The notes under the pieces are model-generated. The model was not told the origin of the DNA, did not search any database, and was given only the letters and a program-made list of their open reading frames with translations. This document shows, one piece after another, positions 17,117 to 26,103 of a stretch of DNA of 64,000 nucleotides. The position numbers and the translations under genes were made by a program. Source of the stretch: Lentzea aerocolonigenes (GTDB taxonomy: Bacteria; Actinomycetota; Actinomycetes; Mycobacteriales; Pseudonocardiaceae); the NCBI RefSeq assembly GCF_000974445.1, contig NZ_BBOJ01000011.1, forward strand, positions 274,342 through 338,341, given 5' to 3'. How positions within the stretch are numbered: the first letter of the stretch is position 1; every line of letters begins with the position of its first letter.

Positions 17117-18411
17117 CGATCGCCCAGTTCCTCTCGGTCGGCGTCTTCGTCGGCGCGTACATCCTGATCGCGACCGAACGCGTGCACCGCGTCGCGGCTG
17201 CTCTCGGCGGCGCGGCCCTGATGCTGGCGCTGCGGCTCACCGACGGCGAGACGGCCTTCCACTCCCTGGATGCAGGCGTGGACTGGAACGTCGTGTTCCT
17301 CCTGCTCGGCATGATGATCATCGTCGGGGTGATCAAGCAGACCGGCCTGTTCGAGTACCTCGCCATCGCCGCGGCCAAGCGCGCCAGGGGAAAGCCCTAT
17401 GCGGTGCTCGCGATGTTCGTCGTCATCACCGCGACCGCGTCGGCCGCGCTGGACAACGTCACCACCGTGCTGCTGATCGCCCCCGTGACGTTCCTGGTGT
17501 GCGACCGGCTCGGCCTCAACCCGATCCCGTTCCTGATCGCCGAGGTGCTCGCGTCCAACATCGGTGGCACGGCAACGCTCATCGGTGACCCGCCGAACAT
17601 CATCATCGCCAGCCGCGCCGGTCTGTCCTTCAACGACTTCCTGCTCCACCTGGCGCCGTTCATCGTGGTCCTGATGATCGCGTTCGTGGTCGTGTGCCGC
17701 TGGCTGTTCCGCGATTCCTTCCAGTACCACGAGGACCGCGTCGCCGAGGTCATGGCGCTGTCCGAACGCGAGGCCATCCGCAACCGCACCCTGCTCGTGC
17801 AGAGCCTGATCGTCCTGGGTCTCGTCCTGATCGGTTTCGTGCTGCACAGCGCACTGCACGTCGAGCCGTCCGTGGTGGCACTGCTCGGCGCCGGGCTGCT
17901 CGTGCTGATCTCGAAGGTCACCACCGAGGACGCCATAGCTGACGTCGAGTGGGAGACCCTGGTCTTCTTCATGGGTTTGTTCGTCATGGTCGGCGCGCTC
18001 GTCAAGACCGGCGTCATCGACGAGGTGTCCCACGCCCTCGCCAGCGCCGCCGGCGGAGACCCGCTCCTCGCGGTCATGGCACTGCTGGTCGTCTCGGCAC
18101 TGTTGTCGGCCATTGTGGACAACATCCCGTACGTGGCGACGATGGCCCCGATCGTCGGTGAAATCGTTGCCGCACAGGGAGACTCGCCGCAATCCCAGTC
18201 GATGTGGTGGGCCCTCGCGCTCGGTGCGGACCTCGGCGGGAACGCGACGGCGGTCGGCGCGAGCGCGAACGTCGTCGTGCTCGGTCTCGCCGCGCGCAAC
18301 GGCACCCCGATCAGCTTCTGGAAGTTCACCCGCTACGGCGCGATCGTCGCCGGGCTCTCCATCCTTCTGGCAGCGCCCTACCTGTGGCTGAGGTACTTCC
18401 TGCTCGCCTGA
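17113..18411 (+). CDS. NhaD/ArsB-type ion transporter (SLC13-like permease)
   Basis: 432 residues from GTG 17113. About 11-12 helices. The two symmetric signatures of the ArsB/NhaD/CitM fold are clear: DNVTTVLLIAPVTF (about 114-127) with GGTATLIGDPPNIII (about 153-167), and DNIPYVATMAPIV (about 335-347) with GGNATAVGASANVV. ArsB exports arsenite, whereas NhaD relatives exchange Na+ for H+. With an antiporter upstream, a CBS partner and no ars genes, Na+/H+ exchange is the better guess. Confidence 0.87.
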   Translation: MTIAQFLSVGVFVGAYILIATERVHRVAAALGGAALMLALRLTDGETAFHSLDAGVDWNVVFLLLGMMIIVGVIKQTGLFEYLAIAAAKRARGKPYAVLAMFVVITATASAALDNVTTVLLIAPVTFLVCDRLGLNPIPFLIAEVLASNIGGTATLIGDPPNIIIASRAGLSFNDFLLHLAPFIVVLMIAFVVVCRWLFRDSFQYHEDRVAEVMALSEREAIRNRTLLVQSLIVLGLVLIGFVLHSALHVEPSVVALLGAGLLVLISKVTTEDAIADVEWETLVFFMGLFVMVGALVKTGVIDEVSHALASAAGGDPLLAVMALLVVSALLSAIVDNIPYVATMAPIVGEIVAAQGDSPQSQSMWWALALGADLGGNATAVGASANVVVLGLAARNGTPISFWKFTRYGAIVAGLSILLAAPYLWLRYFLLA

Positions 18412-18425
18412 GCACCGGCCCGCGG

Positions 18426-18472
18426 GCGAGCGTGTCAGCGACCTGCAACCGTGCGCTGAGACTCTCGCTCGC
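18426..18472 (+). terminator. Imperfect hairpin after the CBS-antiporter operon
   Basis: GCGAGCG (18426-18432) pairs with CGCTCGC (18466-18472), and inner TCAGCG (18435-18440) pairs with CGCTGA (18454-18459), with an asymmetric internal loop. It begins 15 nt after the transporter stop. The following bases up to 18627 contain nothing I recognise. Confidence 0.45.
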
Positions 18473-18627
18473 AAGTCCGGTGGACGATTCGCCGGAAATG
18501 CCGCCTGAAAGGAACGGCGGTGGGTGTTCGCCGCCGGAACCCCGGGGGAGGTTCTCACCGACGTCATCGCCCGCTACCGCACCGACAGCCCATCCACCCT
18601 CGGTTCCTGCCCAACTCCGCGCCCGCG

Positions 18628-19167
18628 TCAGGCCGAGCGGCTCGTCGCCGTCGCCAGGATGCTGCGGTTGCCGAGTGCGCGCGGGCCGATCTCGGCACGG
18701 CCGGACAGGACGACCACCGGTTCGCCCGTCGTGTGCAGCAGTTCGGCGAGTTCACGCTCGTCGCACGGCCTTTTCTCCCAGCCGGGAGGCGTCGGCGAAG
18801 CGACCAGCCCCGGGCCGCTGTAGACGTTCCAGTCGAGGTGGAGCCGGCCGTCCTGCCCGAACATCTCGCAGCTGGCGGTTCCGATCGCGGCACCCGCGTC
18901 GTTGGGGAACGGCGGGACCCAGACGTCGGCGAACAAGCCGCTCGACCGCAACCGGTTGTTCCACTTGATGTTGAGCGCGCAGCCTCCGCTGAGCACCAGG
19001 TTCGGGGTGCGCCCAGGAAACCTCCTGTGCAGGACCGAGCTCATACCGCGCAGGAGCCGGTCTCCCAGGTAGGCCTGGAAGGTCGCGATCAGGTCGGCCT
19101 CGGACATGCCGGGGAACAGCTGCGCCCTGTTCGCGGAGGCCTTCTCCCCGAGCGCCCTGCCGTTGTC
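18628..19167 (-). pseudogene. Carbamoyltransferase remnant (NodU/CmcH family, central part)
   Basis: About 179 residues are readable on the complement without a start. They include LVLSGGCALNIKWNNRLR, DVWVPPFPNDAGAAIGTA, and GRAEIGPRALGNRSILA of the C-terminal carbamoyltransferase domain. Intact enzymes are about 550-600 residues and catalyse transfer of the carbamoyl group from carbamoyl phosphate to a hydroxyl of a natural product. Here the N-terminal half is gone (homology begins near 19167), and the C-terminal end is cut short at a stop shortly after ILATATS. It abuts, head to head, the NRPS fragment that begins near 19183. Both are relics of one lost biosynthetic locus. Confidence 0.8.
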
Positions 19168-19182
19168 AGAAGAGTCCGCAGG

Positions 19183-20335
19183 GGCAGCGTGGTGGCGGTG
19201 CTCGACCGGCCGTCGCTGCGGATGATTGTGGTGTTCCTCGCGATCCTTCAGGCGGGCGGCGCCTATCTGCCGTTGGACGAGAGCAATCCGCACGAGCGGA
19301 ACCTGTTCATGGTGCGGGACTCCGGGGCGGGCTTGGTCCTGGCAGAGGACGTGGAGGGCTTTCCCGAGGCACTCCGGCTGTCCGAAGTGGACGCGGTGCT
19401 CAATGCGCCACTGGGTGAGGAACAACCTCGTGACCTCGCGCCCGGCGCGACCGCCGTGGACGCGGCGTACGTGATGTACACGTCCGGTTCGACCGGGACG
19501 CCGAAGGGCATCGCCGTCCCGCACCGCGCGATCACCCGCCTGGTCGTCGGGACCGACTACGTCGTTGTTCCTCACCGCCGCGGTGTTCCACCTGCACGCC
19601 ACCGAGTCTCCGGATTCGCTGGGGGGACTGCGCAACCTGCTCGTCGGCGGCGACGTGATGGACGCGGGCATTTCGTTGGCACTGCTGGAGGCGGGACCAC
19701 CGCAGCGTCTGCTCAACGCGTACGGGCCCACCGAGGCGACCACGTTCAGCACCGCTCACGTCGTCGACCGGGTGTCCGCGGCCTCGGCGGCGCTGCCGAT
19801 CGGGAGGCCACTCGCGAACACCCTCGTCCGGATCCTCGACGGGCATCGACGAGTAGCACCGGGAGAGGTGGGGGAACTGCACATCGGCGGTGGTGGACTG
19901 GCTCTCGGCTACGTCAACCGCCCGTCGCTGACCGCGGAACGGTTCGTCGCGGATCCGTGGTGCGCCGGCGGGAGGTTGTACCGAACCGGTGACCTCGCCC
20001 GCTGGACCTCTGACGGGCAGATCGAGTTCCTCGGAAGAGCGGACGGTCAGACGAAGCTCCGCGGATATCGAATCGAGCTCGGTGAGATCGAAGCGGTGCT
20101 GCGCGGGCACGAACTGGTCCGCGACGCCGTGGTGATCGTCGAGGGGGAGGGGGAGGCGCGGAGACTCACCGCCTGCGTCGCGGTCCGCAACCCGATCGGA
20201 ACGGCCGAGCTCAGAGGCCACCTCGTCCGTGTCCTTCCCGAACACATGGTGCCTGCTAGGTTGATCGAACTGCCCTCACTGCCGTTGAACGCCAACGGAA
20301 AGGTGGACCGTGTCCGGATCTCCGAGCTCCACTGA
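19183..20335 (+). pseudogene. NRPS adenylation domain remnant with internal deletion
   Basis: The first part reads AILQAGGAYLPLDESNPHER and YVMYTSGSTGTPKGIAVPHR (A2-A3) and stops making sense near 19560 after VVGTDYV. The rest continues in another frame with SLFLTAAVFH, RNLLVGGDV, NAYGPTEATTF, YRTGDLARW, GRADGQTKLRGYRIELGEIE and a final PLNANGKVDR (A5-A10). About 100 residues between A3 and A5 are missing at this junction, and the join shifts the frame. There is no start, no condensation domain and no carrier domain; the protein ends just after A10. The tail overlaps the start of the MFS gene. Not a functional synthetase. Confidence 0.85.
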
Positions 20336-21887
20336 GTCCGTGCCACGTGAGCCCCTCGACAGGTCGGTTCTGGCCGTTTTCTCCGGCCTGATGCTGGCGA
20401 TGCTGGCCGCGGCGCTCGACCAGACCGTCGTGGCCACCGCGCTACCGTCGATCGTCGGTGACGTCGGAGGCCTCACACAGCTTTCGTGGGTGGTGAACGC
20501 CTTCGTCCTCGCCATCTGCGTCAGCACCCCGATCATCGGCAAACTCGCGGACATCTTTCCCCGCAAGACGTTGATGCAGATCGCCCTGCTCACGTTCCTG
20601 GTGGGATCGGTGTTGTGCGGTCTGGCCCAGTCGATGCCCCAGCTGATCGCGTGCCGTGCGCTGCAGGGCGTGGGAGCGGCGGGGATCATGGTGCTCTCGC
20701 AGGCGATCATCGGTGACCTGATCTCGCCCGCCGAACGCGGCCGGTACCAGGGCTTCATGCAGGCCGCGTTCGCACTGGCGACGGTCTCCGGCCCGCTCAT
20801 CGGCGGTCTGGCCGCCTCCACCGTCGGCTGGCGCTGGATCTTCTACCTCAACCTGCCCGTCATCGCGGCCGCGATGATCGTGATCGCGATCCGGCTCGAC
20901 CGCGGTGAGAGCAGCGGCCGGAGTCCGGTCATCGACTGGTGGGGCATCGTGTTGCTGTCCGGCGCGGTGAGCCTGCTGGTCCTCATCGCGGGCTGGGGCG
21001 GAACCACCTACAGGTGGACGTCCGCTCCGATCGTCGTCATGTCACTGGCCGCCGCGGTGCTGCTCGTGGTGTTCGTCCAGGTTCAACGCAAGACCGCTGA
21101 ACCGTTGATGCCACTGCGGTTGTTCGCCAATCCGGTGATCAGGGTGGTCGCTCTCCTCGTCTTCACCCAGGGGTTCGTCACACTCGGCATCTCCACGTTC
21201 ATGCCGCTCTACCTGCAACTGGTCCACGGTGCCTCTCCCGTCGCCGCGGGACTGCGGATGGCGCCGATGATGTTCGTCATGGCCGTGACCGCCTTCGTGT
21301 GCGGCAGGGCGATCACCAAACTGGGCAGGTACCGCGTCTTTCCCATCGCCGGAACCCTCACCCTGCTCGTCGGAGTGCTTCTCCTGGCCCAGCTCGGCAT
21401 CAGCACGCCGGCCTGGTTCCAGTTGCTGGGGCTGGCCCTGTGCGGAGCGGGCCTCGGTATGACGAGCCCGGTCATGATGCTCGCGGCGCAGAACGCCGCC
21501 GAGTCCAGAGACCTGGGAGTGACGACCTCGACAACGACCTTCAGCCGCACGATGGGCGGCTCACTGGGGCTTGCCGTGCTGGGCACGGTGTTCGCGACTT
21601 CGTTGGTGGGCAGTACTTCCAGCGGAACCGTGAGCGGCTCCCTGCGCGACGTCGGGCACCACAGCACCACGATCAACCGCGCCGAACTGGACGCGCTGTC
21701 CGAGCCCGCACGCACAGAACTGCTCACCCACTTCGCCCAGGCGCTGCACGCCGTGCTGCTGACCGCACTCGGTGCCGCGGTGATCGGGTGCGCTCTCGCG
21801 TTCCTGCTCCAGGAACGGCCACTCCGGCGGACCACCCGCGGCAAGTCCCGATCCGATCCGGACACCGCCGAGGAAGCCAGGCCGTAG
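20310..21887 (+). CDS. MFS drug exporter, DHA2 (EmrB/QacA) family
   Basis: 525 residues from GTG 20310, with AAAGG upstream inside the NRPS remnant, which it overlaps by 26 nt. Fourteen membrane helices are expected. Motif C-like region ALQGVGAAGIMVLSQAIIGD, motif A-like GKLADIFPRKTLM, and the DHA2 opening LDQTVVATALPSIVGD are present. It uses the proton gradient to export drugs or natural products. It sits directly after the decayed biosynthetic genes, so it was probably the exporter or self-resistance gene of that locus and has outlived it. Confidence 0.93.
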   Translation: MSGSPSSTESVPREPLDRSVLAVFSGLMLAMLAAALDQTVVATALPSIVGDVGGLTQLSWVVNAFVLAICVSTPIIGKLADIFPRKTLMQIALLTFLVGSVLCGLAQSMPQLIACRALQGVGAAGIMVLSQAIIGDLISPAERGRYQGFMQAAFALATVSGPLIGGLAASTVGWRWIFYLNLPVIAAAMIVIAIRLDRGESSGRSPVIDWWGIVLLSGAVSLLVLIAGWGGTTYRWTSAPIVVMSLAAAVLLVVFVQVQRKTAEPLMPLRLFANPVIRVVALLVFTQGFVTLGISTFMPLYLQLVHGASPVAAGLRMAPMMFVMAVTAFVCGRAITKLGRYRVFPIAGTLTLLVGVLLLAQLGISTPAWFQLLGLALCGAGLGMTSPVMMLAAQNAAESRDLGVTTSTTTFSRTMGGSLGLAVLGTVFATSLVGSTSSGTVSGSLRDVGHHSTTINRAELDALSEPARTELLTHFAQALHAVLLTALGAAVIGCALAFLLQERPLRRTTRGKSRSDPDTAEEARP

Positions 21888-21978
21888 CAGTGACAAACGT
21901 CTGACGAGGGCGCCGACGAAGTCGTTGTCCACGCCGAAGACCGGCGACGGCGCCTGCGTCGTCCTGAGCGACTCGGGT

Positions 21979-22830
21979 TCAGCGCACCTGCTCGGCCTTG
22001 AACTGCATCCGCGGTGTTGCGTAGCAGTCCTGGGCCTGCACGAGCCGCAGCTCGCGCTCACCGGAGCGGTAGGTCAGGTCGATCAGGTCGAAGACGCTCG
22101 ACGCGGTGCGTTCCAGCGCGAGCGCCGCATCGTTGGTCTGGGCGTAGTGGGCGGTGAACAGCGCGGCCGTGACGTCGCCGGACCCGTTCGCCTTGAACGG
22201 CAGTTGCGGGGTGCTCACGAGCCACGACCCGGCGGTGTCCACGACGAGCATCTCGACCGTGCCCTCCTCCCGGTCGGGCCGCTCGACGCTCGTGACCAGC
22301 ACGGTCGACGGTCCCATCGCGCGGGCGAGGTCGGCCGACGCCAGCGTCTCCTCGACACTCGCGGGCTCGGTGCCGGTGAGGAAGCCCAGCTCGAACTGGT
22401 TCGGGGTGATGATGTCGGCCACCGGCACGACCCGGTCGCGCAGCAGCACGGGGATCTCCGGCGCGACGAAGCAGCCGGACTTGGCGTTGCCCATCACCGG
22501 GTCGCACGCGTAGAGCGCCGCCGGGTTCGCGGCCTTCACCCGGCTCACCGCGTCGATGATCACATCGGCGATGCCCGTGCCGCCCTGGTAGCCGGACAGC
22601 ACGGCGTCGACCTGCGGGAACACTCCGCGTTCCTCCACCCCGAGCAGGATCTCGGCAACGTCCGACGGCGGCAGGAGCGGACCGCGCCACGCGCCGTACC
22701 CGGTGTGGTTGGAGAAGTTCACCGTGGGGATCGGGACGACCTCGACCCCGAGGCGCTGCAGCGGGAACACGGCGGCGGAGTTGCCGACGTGGCCGTGGGC
22801 GACGACGGACTGGATGGACAGAACCTTCAT
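21979..22830 (-). CDS. pdxY: Pyridoxal kinase
   Basis: 283 residues, matching PdxY length. It opens with VLSIQSVVAHGHVGNSAAVF, has VNFSNHTGYGAWRG, VLSGYQGG, the CDPVMGNAKSGCFV segment and TPNQFELGFLTG. The ribokinase-type ATP/catalytic motif is KANGSGDVTAALF with the catalytic Asp. It phosphorylates pyridoxal with ATP in the vitamin B6 salvage pathway, in the cytosol. It is monocistronic here. Confidence 0.95.
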   Translation of the reverse strand: MKVLSIQSVVAHGHVGNSAAVFPLQRLGVEVVPIPTVNFSNHTGYGAWRGPLLPPSDVAEILLGVEERGVFPQVDAVLSGYQGGTGIADVIIDAVSRVKAANPAALYACDPVMGNAKSGCFVAPEIPVLLRDRVVPVADIITPNQFELGFLTGTEPASVEETLASADLARAMGPSTVLVTSVERPDREEGTVEMLVVDTAGSWLVSTPQLPFKANGSGDVTAALFTAHYAQTNDAALALERTASSVFDLIDLTYRSGERELRLVQAQDCYATPRMQFKAEQVR

Positions 22831-23012
22831 CCGCCCACCCTAGAACGGACGCCTCGACGTCCTGGTACCGCTGGACCACGTCGGGTGTTCATCCGCGGAA
22901 AACGGGGTGCGGCGGCGTTCTCCGGCGGCATGAGAGTGCGTTGCAGAGCCGAGTTCGCCGAACGCGGCTACAGGGTGGGCGCGAGTTGCCGGCGTCGGGG
23001 TCGCGTTTTCGT

Positions 23013-23624
23013 CTAGGACAAACTGACCAAATCGAGCAACGCGCGAGCGGACGACGTGGTAACGGCTTGAATCTGAGCGTTGTCGGTTTTGCCGGAAGCG
23101 TTGTACTCCAGAGTCAGCACCACGTTGGCCTTTCGAGCGACGAGAATCACCAGGCTTCCGTGGCCGGTGATTCTCGCCTCGTCGCCGACTCCGCTCACCG
23201 GTGTGTCCGCACCGAGTGTGTAGCCCGCAGACCCCTGAAATCGGGTGATCCGCGTCGCGGCATCGCGCTGTGCTTCTTCGATGCCACCGTGATCGCCGTT
23301 CCGCTGGAACAACGAGTATCGCGCGGTCAAAGGGGGAAAGTCGTTGGATTCCGCGCTGCCCCACTGACAGTCGGCACCGACGAAGTTCTCGCCGGAGGTC
23401 GGCGTCGGCAGACCGGTGTGAGGTGCTGGTACGCCCGGCAGATCCGGACACGAGGGAGGTAGCGCCGCCGCTTCGTGCCTCGTCGGCCACCACGGATTCA
23501 GCCACGGCTGGTAGGCCAAGGCGAGAGCGGCGCCGACCACGACGACGGCCGCGGTTGCGAGCCACGCGATCAGCGCGCGCCCACGCGGCCGACCGGCAAC
23601 CCCTGGAACGTGAGGTTCCGTCAT
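23013..23624 (-). CDS. Membrane-anchored DUF3558-like protein
   Basis: 203 residues from ATG 23624, preceded by GGGGGAA; a start at 23648 is less likely. One hydrophobic helix (ALIAWLATAAVVVVGAALAL) anchors an extracytoplasmic domain with a Cys pair (SCPDLPG and ADCQWG). GVGDEARITGHG and LVILVARKANVVLTLEY resemble the DUF3558 or sensor-like family of actinobacterial cell-surface proteins. Its role is unknown. It diverges from the lectin-type gene at 23760. Confidence 0.7.
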   Translation of the reverse strand: MTEPHVPGVAGRPRGRALIAWLATAAVVVVGAALALAYQPWLNPWWPTRHEAAALPPSCPDLPGVPAPHTGLPTPTSGENFVGADCQWGSAESNDFPPLTARYSLFQRNGDHGGIEEAQRDAATRITRFQGSAGYTLGADTPVSGVGDEARITGHGSLVILVARKANVVLTLEYNASGKTDNAQIQAVTTSSARALLDLVSLS

Positions 23625-23759
23625 TTGTTCCCCCGGTGTCGTGCGCAACGGCTTCGGCAGCCTAGCCGAGTGGGAGATCTCGCGAAGTCGTTCGATCGAA
23701 GACCGAAGTAGTAGTACGTTGGGTTGGCGAATATCGCCACTACCGGGGGGTTGTGAAAA

Positions 23760-25967
23760 GTGAATTGGGGGAAACGCCGGTTCAAGGCTGCGGTCTTGAC
23801 GGCGCTACTGGCATTGACTGCCGGTCTGACAGTTGTTCAACCGGCTGCAGCGGTCGCCGCTCCGAGCGATTTCGGGGCGAGTGCGCTCGGCAGCGCGACG
23901 GTCGCCACCATTGCCGACCGTGAGTACCACCACTGTCTGGACAGCGATTACAACGGGCACGTCTATCTCAACGCGTGCGGTCCCGGCAATTACTACCAGC
24001 AGTGGCATTCCCTGAACGGCACGCTGGTGAGCATCCAGACGGGCATGTGTCTGGACAGCAACGAACAGGGGGACGTCTACACCAAGCTGTGCGACGGAAG
24101 CCCGTACCAGAACTGGGGCAGCAGCGACGGCTACATCGGGAACCGGAAGACCATCCTGGTGCTGACCGCGCTCGACCCGCATTCGGTGCGGACCGGTCCG
24201 CCGATCGGCCTGGACCGGCAGGGCTGGGACGCCCGCGGGGTGGACGGTGCGTGCACTCCCGATCCGTTGAGGATGGAGATCGACCAGGTGCTCGACGACA
24301 CCTGGACGAAGATCCAGGACACCCAGCAGAGTCCTGAGGGCATCGCCGGCCCGTGGGAGTGGACGGTGACGAGGGGCGAGGGCGAACACGTCACCGCTCA
24401 GACGACCACGACACTGGGCGTCGAGTTCAGCTTCAAGGCGTTGAAGGCGACCGGCTCCGAGGCGATCAACAAGGGCGTTGTCACCGACATGACCTACAGC
24501 GTCACCGCTCCCTTCAAGGCGAAGGTGCCCAAGGGACAGGTCATGTTCGCGAACTACGGCGTGCACAAGCAGAACTTCGTCTTCCACTGGCGGACCGGTG
24601 CGAAGGACTGCACGACTCTGGACAGCGGTCAGTACAGGCTGGAGGTCCCGTACGCGCAGGGCTTCTACTGGAACTGCGACACCCGGCTGGACCCCGACTG
24701 CAAGCAGAAGATCATCGATGCGAACTCGGGAACGAGCCGGGCCCAGCTCGCCGACACGTTCTACCCGTACTACGCGCTGCTCACGCCGGGACCGGAGGAG
24801 CCGCCGCAACCACCGGTGAAGAAGGCGACCAGCGTCAGCTACACCGGCCCGGCCACTGCGCCGTACCACGGCATCTTCACGGCCTCGGCCCAGGTCAACG
24901 CGGGCGGGCAACCCGTCGGCAACGGCCTGGTCACCTTCACTCTCGGTGGCAACCGCTGCGTGGCCGGGGTGAACTCCGCGGGCAGGGCGTCCTGCCCGAT
25001 CAGGATCACGGACACGCCCGGTCAGGCGACCATGAACGTCAGCTACGCGGGCACTCCTGACTACCTGCCCAGCTCGACCAGCGCGGTCTTCACCATCACC
25101 AAGGCGGAGACGAAGCTCGCCTACACCGGTGTCCGGCGCGTCGCCACCGGAGAACCGGCTCAGCTCTCCGGTGTGCTGACCGAAAGCGGGGGCGCGGCCG
25201 TCGCGGGCCGTGCGCTGCGCCTGACGCTGGGAGAGGGAACGACGCAGCAGGCGTGCGAGGCGACCACCGACACCGCCGGTGCCGCGCAGTGCGTCATCCC
25301 GGTCGTGGATCAGCCGTTGAACGACACCGCGACGGTTCCCGTCTCGGCGAGCTTCGGCGGCGACGCGTTCTACCTGCCGTCCAGCGACACGGCCCAGGCC
25401 CGGTTGCAGCACTACACCGGGCAAGCCACCGGGCTGACCGCGGCGGTGAACCTGCCGTTGGTGCCGCTGCAGATCGGGCCGACTCCGGACACCGGGCGGA
25501 TCCGCACCGCGAAGGCCTCGCGGACCACCACCCCGTGCACGGTGTCGGTCGGCGTCCTCGTCCTGAACGCCGACGCGTTGTGTCCCGAGGTCGTCACCAC
25601 CCTGAACCCCGGCACGATGACGTCGACCGTGCGGGTCGACAAGGTGCACGTCGGCCTGCCAGGACTGTCGGTGATCGACATCGAGGGCCTGACCGCGACG
25701 TCGACAAGCTCCTGCACCGGGGCCAGCGGCTCGGCGAGGATGACGCTCGAGATCGACGGCGCGCGGGTGGCCGTGCCGACCGAACCGAACAGCAGCATCC
25801 CGCTGCCGGGAGGCGGACGGATCGTCGTCAACGAGCAGGCGCCGGTGACCGGCGCCGACTTCGGGCTGGTCGAGAACGCCGTGCACATCGTCGTGCCGGG
25901 CGTGGCGGGCAACCTGGTCGACATCACCGTCGGTTCGGCGGTCAGCGCGGCCCACAACTGCAAGTAG
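23760..25967 (+). CDS. Secreted ricin-type lectin protein with Ig-like repeats and choice-of-anchor P domain
   Basis: 735 residues. Signal peptide to about residue 33 (ALLALTAGLTVVQPAAAVAA). Residues about 50-125 hold a ricin-type beta-trefoil segment with CLDS repeats and QQW/QNW motifs. Residues about 140-340 have no motif I recognise; they are strand-rich, with long alternating polar/non-polar stretches (TAQTTTTLGVEFSFKAL; MTYSVTAPFKAKVPKG), reminiscent of aerolysin-type pore formers. Two Ig-like repeats follow (about 355-555). The C-terminus (about 560-735) fits the choice-of-anchor P domain, an actinobacterial surface-attachment region. Likely a secreted, wall-associated carbohydrate binder. 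The pore-former idea is inference. Confidence 0.75.
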   Translation: MNWGKRRFKAAVLTALLALTAGLTVVQPAAAVAAPSDFGASALGSATVATIADREYHHCLDSDYNGHVYLNACGPGNYYQQWHSLNGTLVSIQTGMCLDSNEQGDVYTKLCDGSPYQNWGSSDGYIGNRKTILVLTALDPHSVRTGPPIGLDRQGWDARGVDGACTPDPLRMEIDQVLDDTWTKIQDTQQSPEGIAGPWEWTVTRGEGEHVTAQTTTTLGVEFSFKALKATGSEAINKGVVTDMTYSVTAPFKAKVPKGQVMFANYGVHKQNFVFHWRTGAKDCTTLDSGQYRLEVPYAQGFYWNCDTRLDPDCKQKIIDANSGTSRAQLADTFYPYYALLTPGPEEPPQPPVKKATSVSYTGPATAPYHGIFTASAQVNAGGQPVGNGLVTFTLGGNRCVAGVNSAGRASCPIRITDTPGQATMNVSYAGTPDYLPSSTSAVFTITKAETKLAYTGVRRVATGEPAQLSGVLTESGGAAVAGRALRLTLGEGTTQQACEATTDTAGAAQCVIPVVDQPLNDTATVPVSASFGGDAFYLPSSDTAQARLQHYTGQATGLTAAVNLPLVPLQIGPTPDTGRIRTAKASRTTTPCTVSVGVLVLNADALCPEVVTTLNPGTMTSTVRVDKVHVGLPGLSVIDIEGLTATSTSSCTGASGSARMTLEIDGARVAVPTEPNSSIPLPGGGRIVVNEQAPVTGADFGLVENAVHIVVPGVAGNLVDITVGSAVSAAHNCK

Positions 25968-25978
25968 CTCGACCTGCG

Positions 25979-26007
25979 AAGGCCCTCGGCGTGGTGCCGG
26001 GGGCCTT
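25979..26007 (+). terminator. Hairpin terminator after the lectin-type gene
   Basis: AAGGCCCTCGGC (25979-25990) pairs with GCCGGGGGCCTT (25996-26007), 12 pairs including one T-G, with a 5-nt loop. It starts 11 nt after the stop and is followed by CCTCG, with no T-run. Confidence 0.75.
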
Positions 26008-26103
26008 CCTCGAACCCAGGGCGATCAAGAGGATCATCACCAGTGGAGTGCGAGCAGGGCCACGACCGCCGGCTCCGCCGTTGCCGCCGAACGTGTTCCC
26101 CGG

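Noticed and set aside
18524..18823. Possible oxidoreductase fragment starting FAAGTPGEVLTDVIARY
   Set aside because: The short similarity to luciferase-like monooxygenase ends is too weak, and the frame soon becomes the mirror of the carbamoyltransferase remnant.
18520..19992. 490-codon plus-strand frame spanning the carbamoyltransferase remnant
   Set aside because: Only its part after 19183 has NRPS similarity; the first part mirrors the minus-strand remnant.
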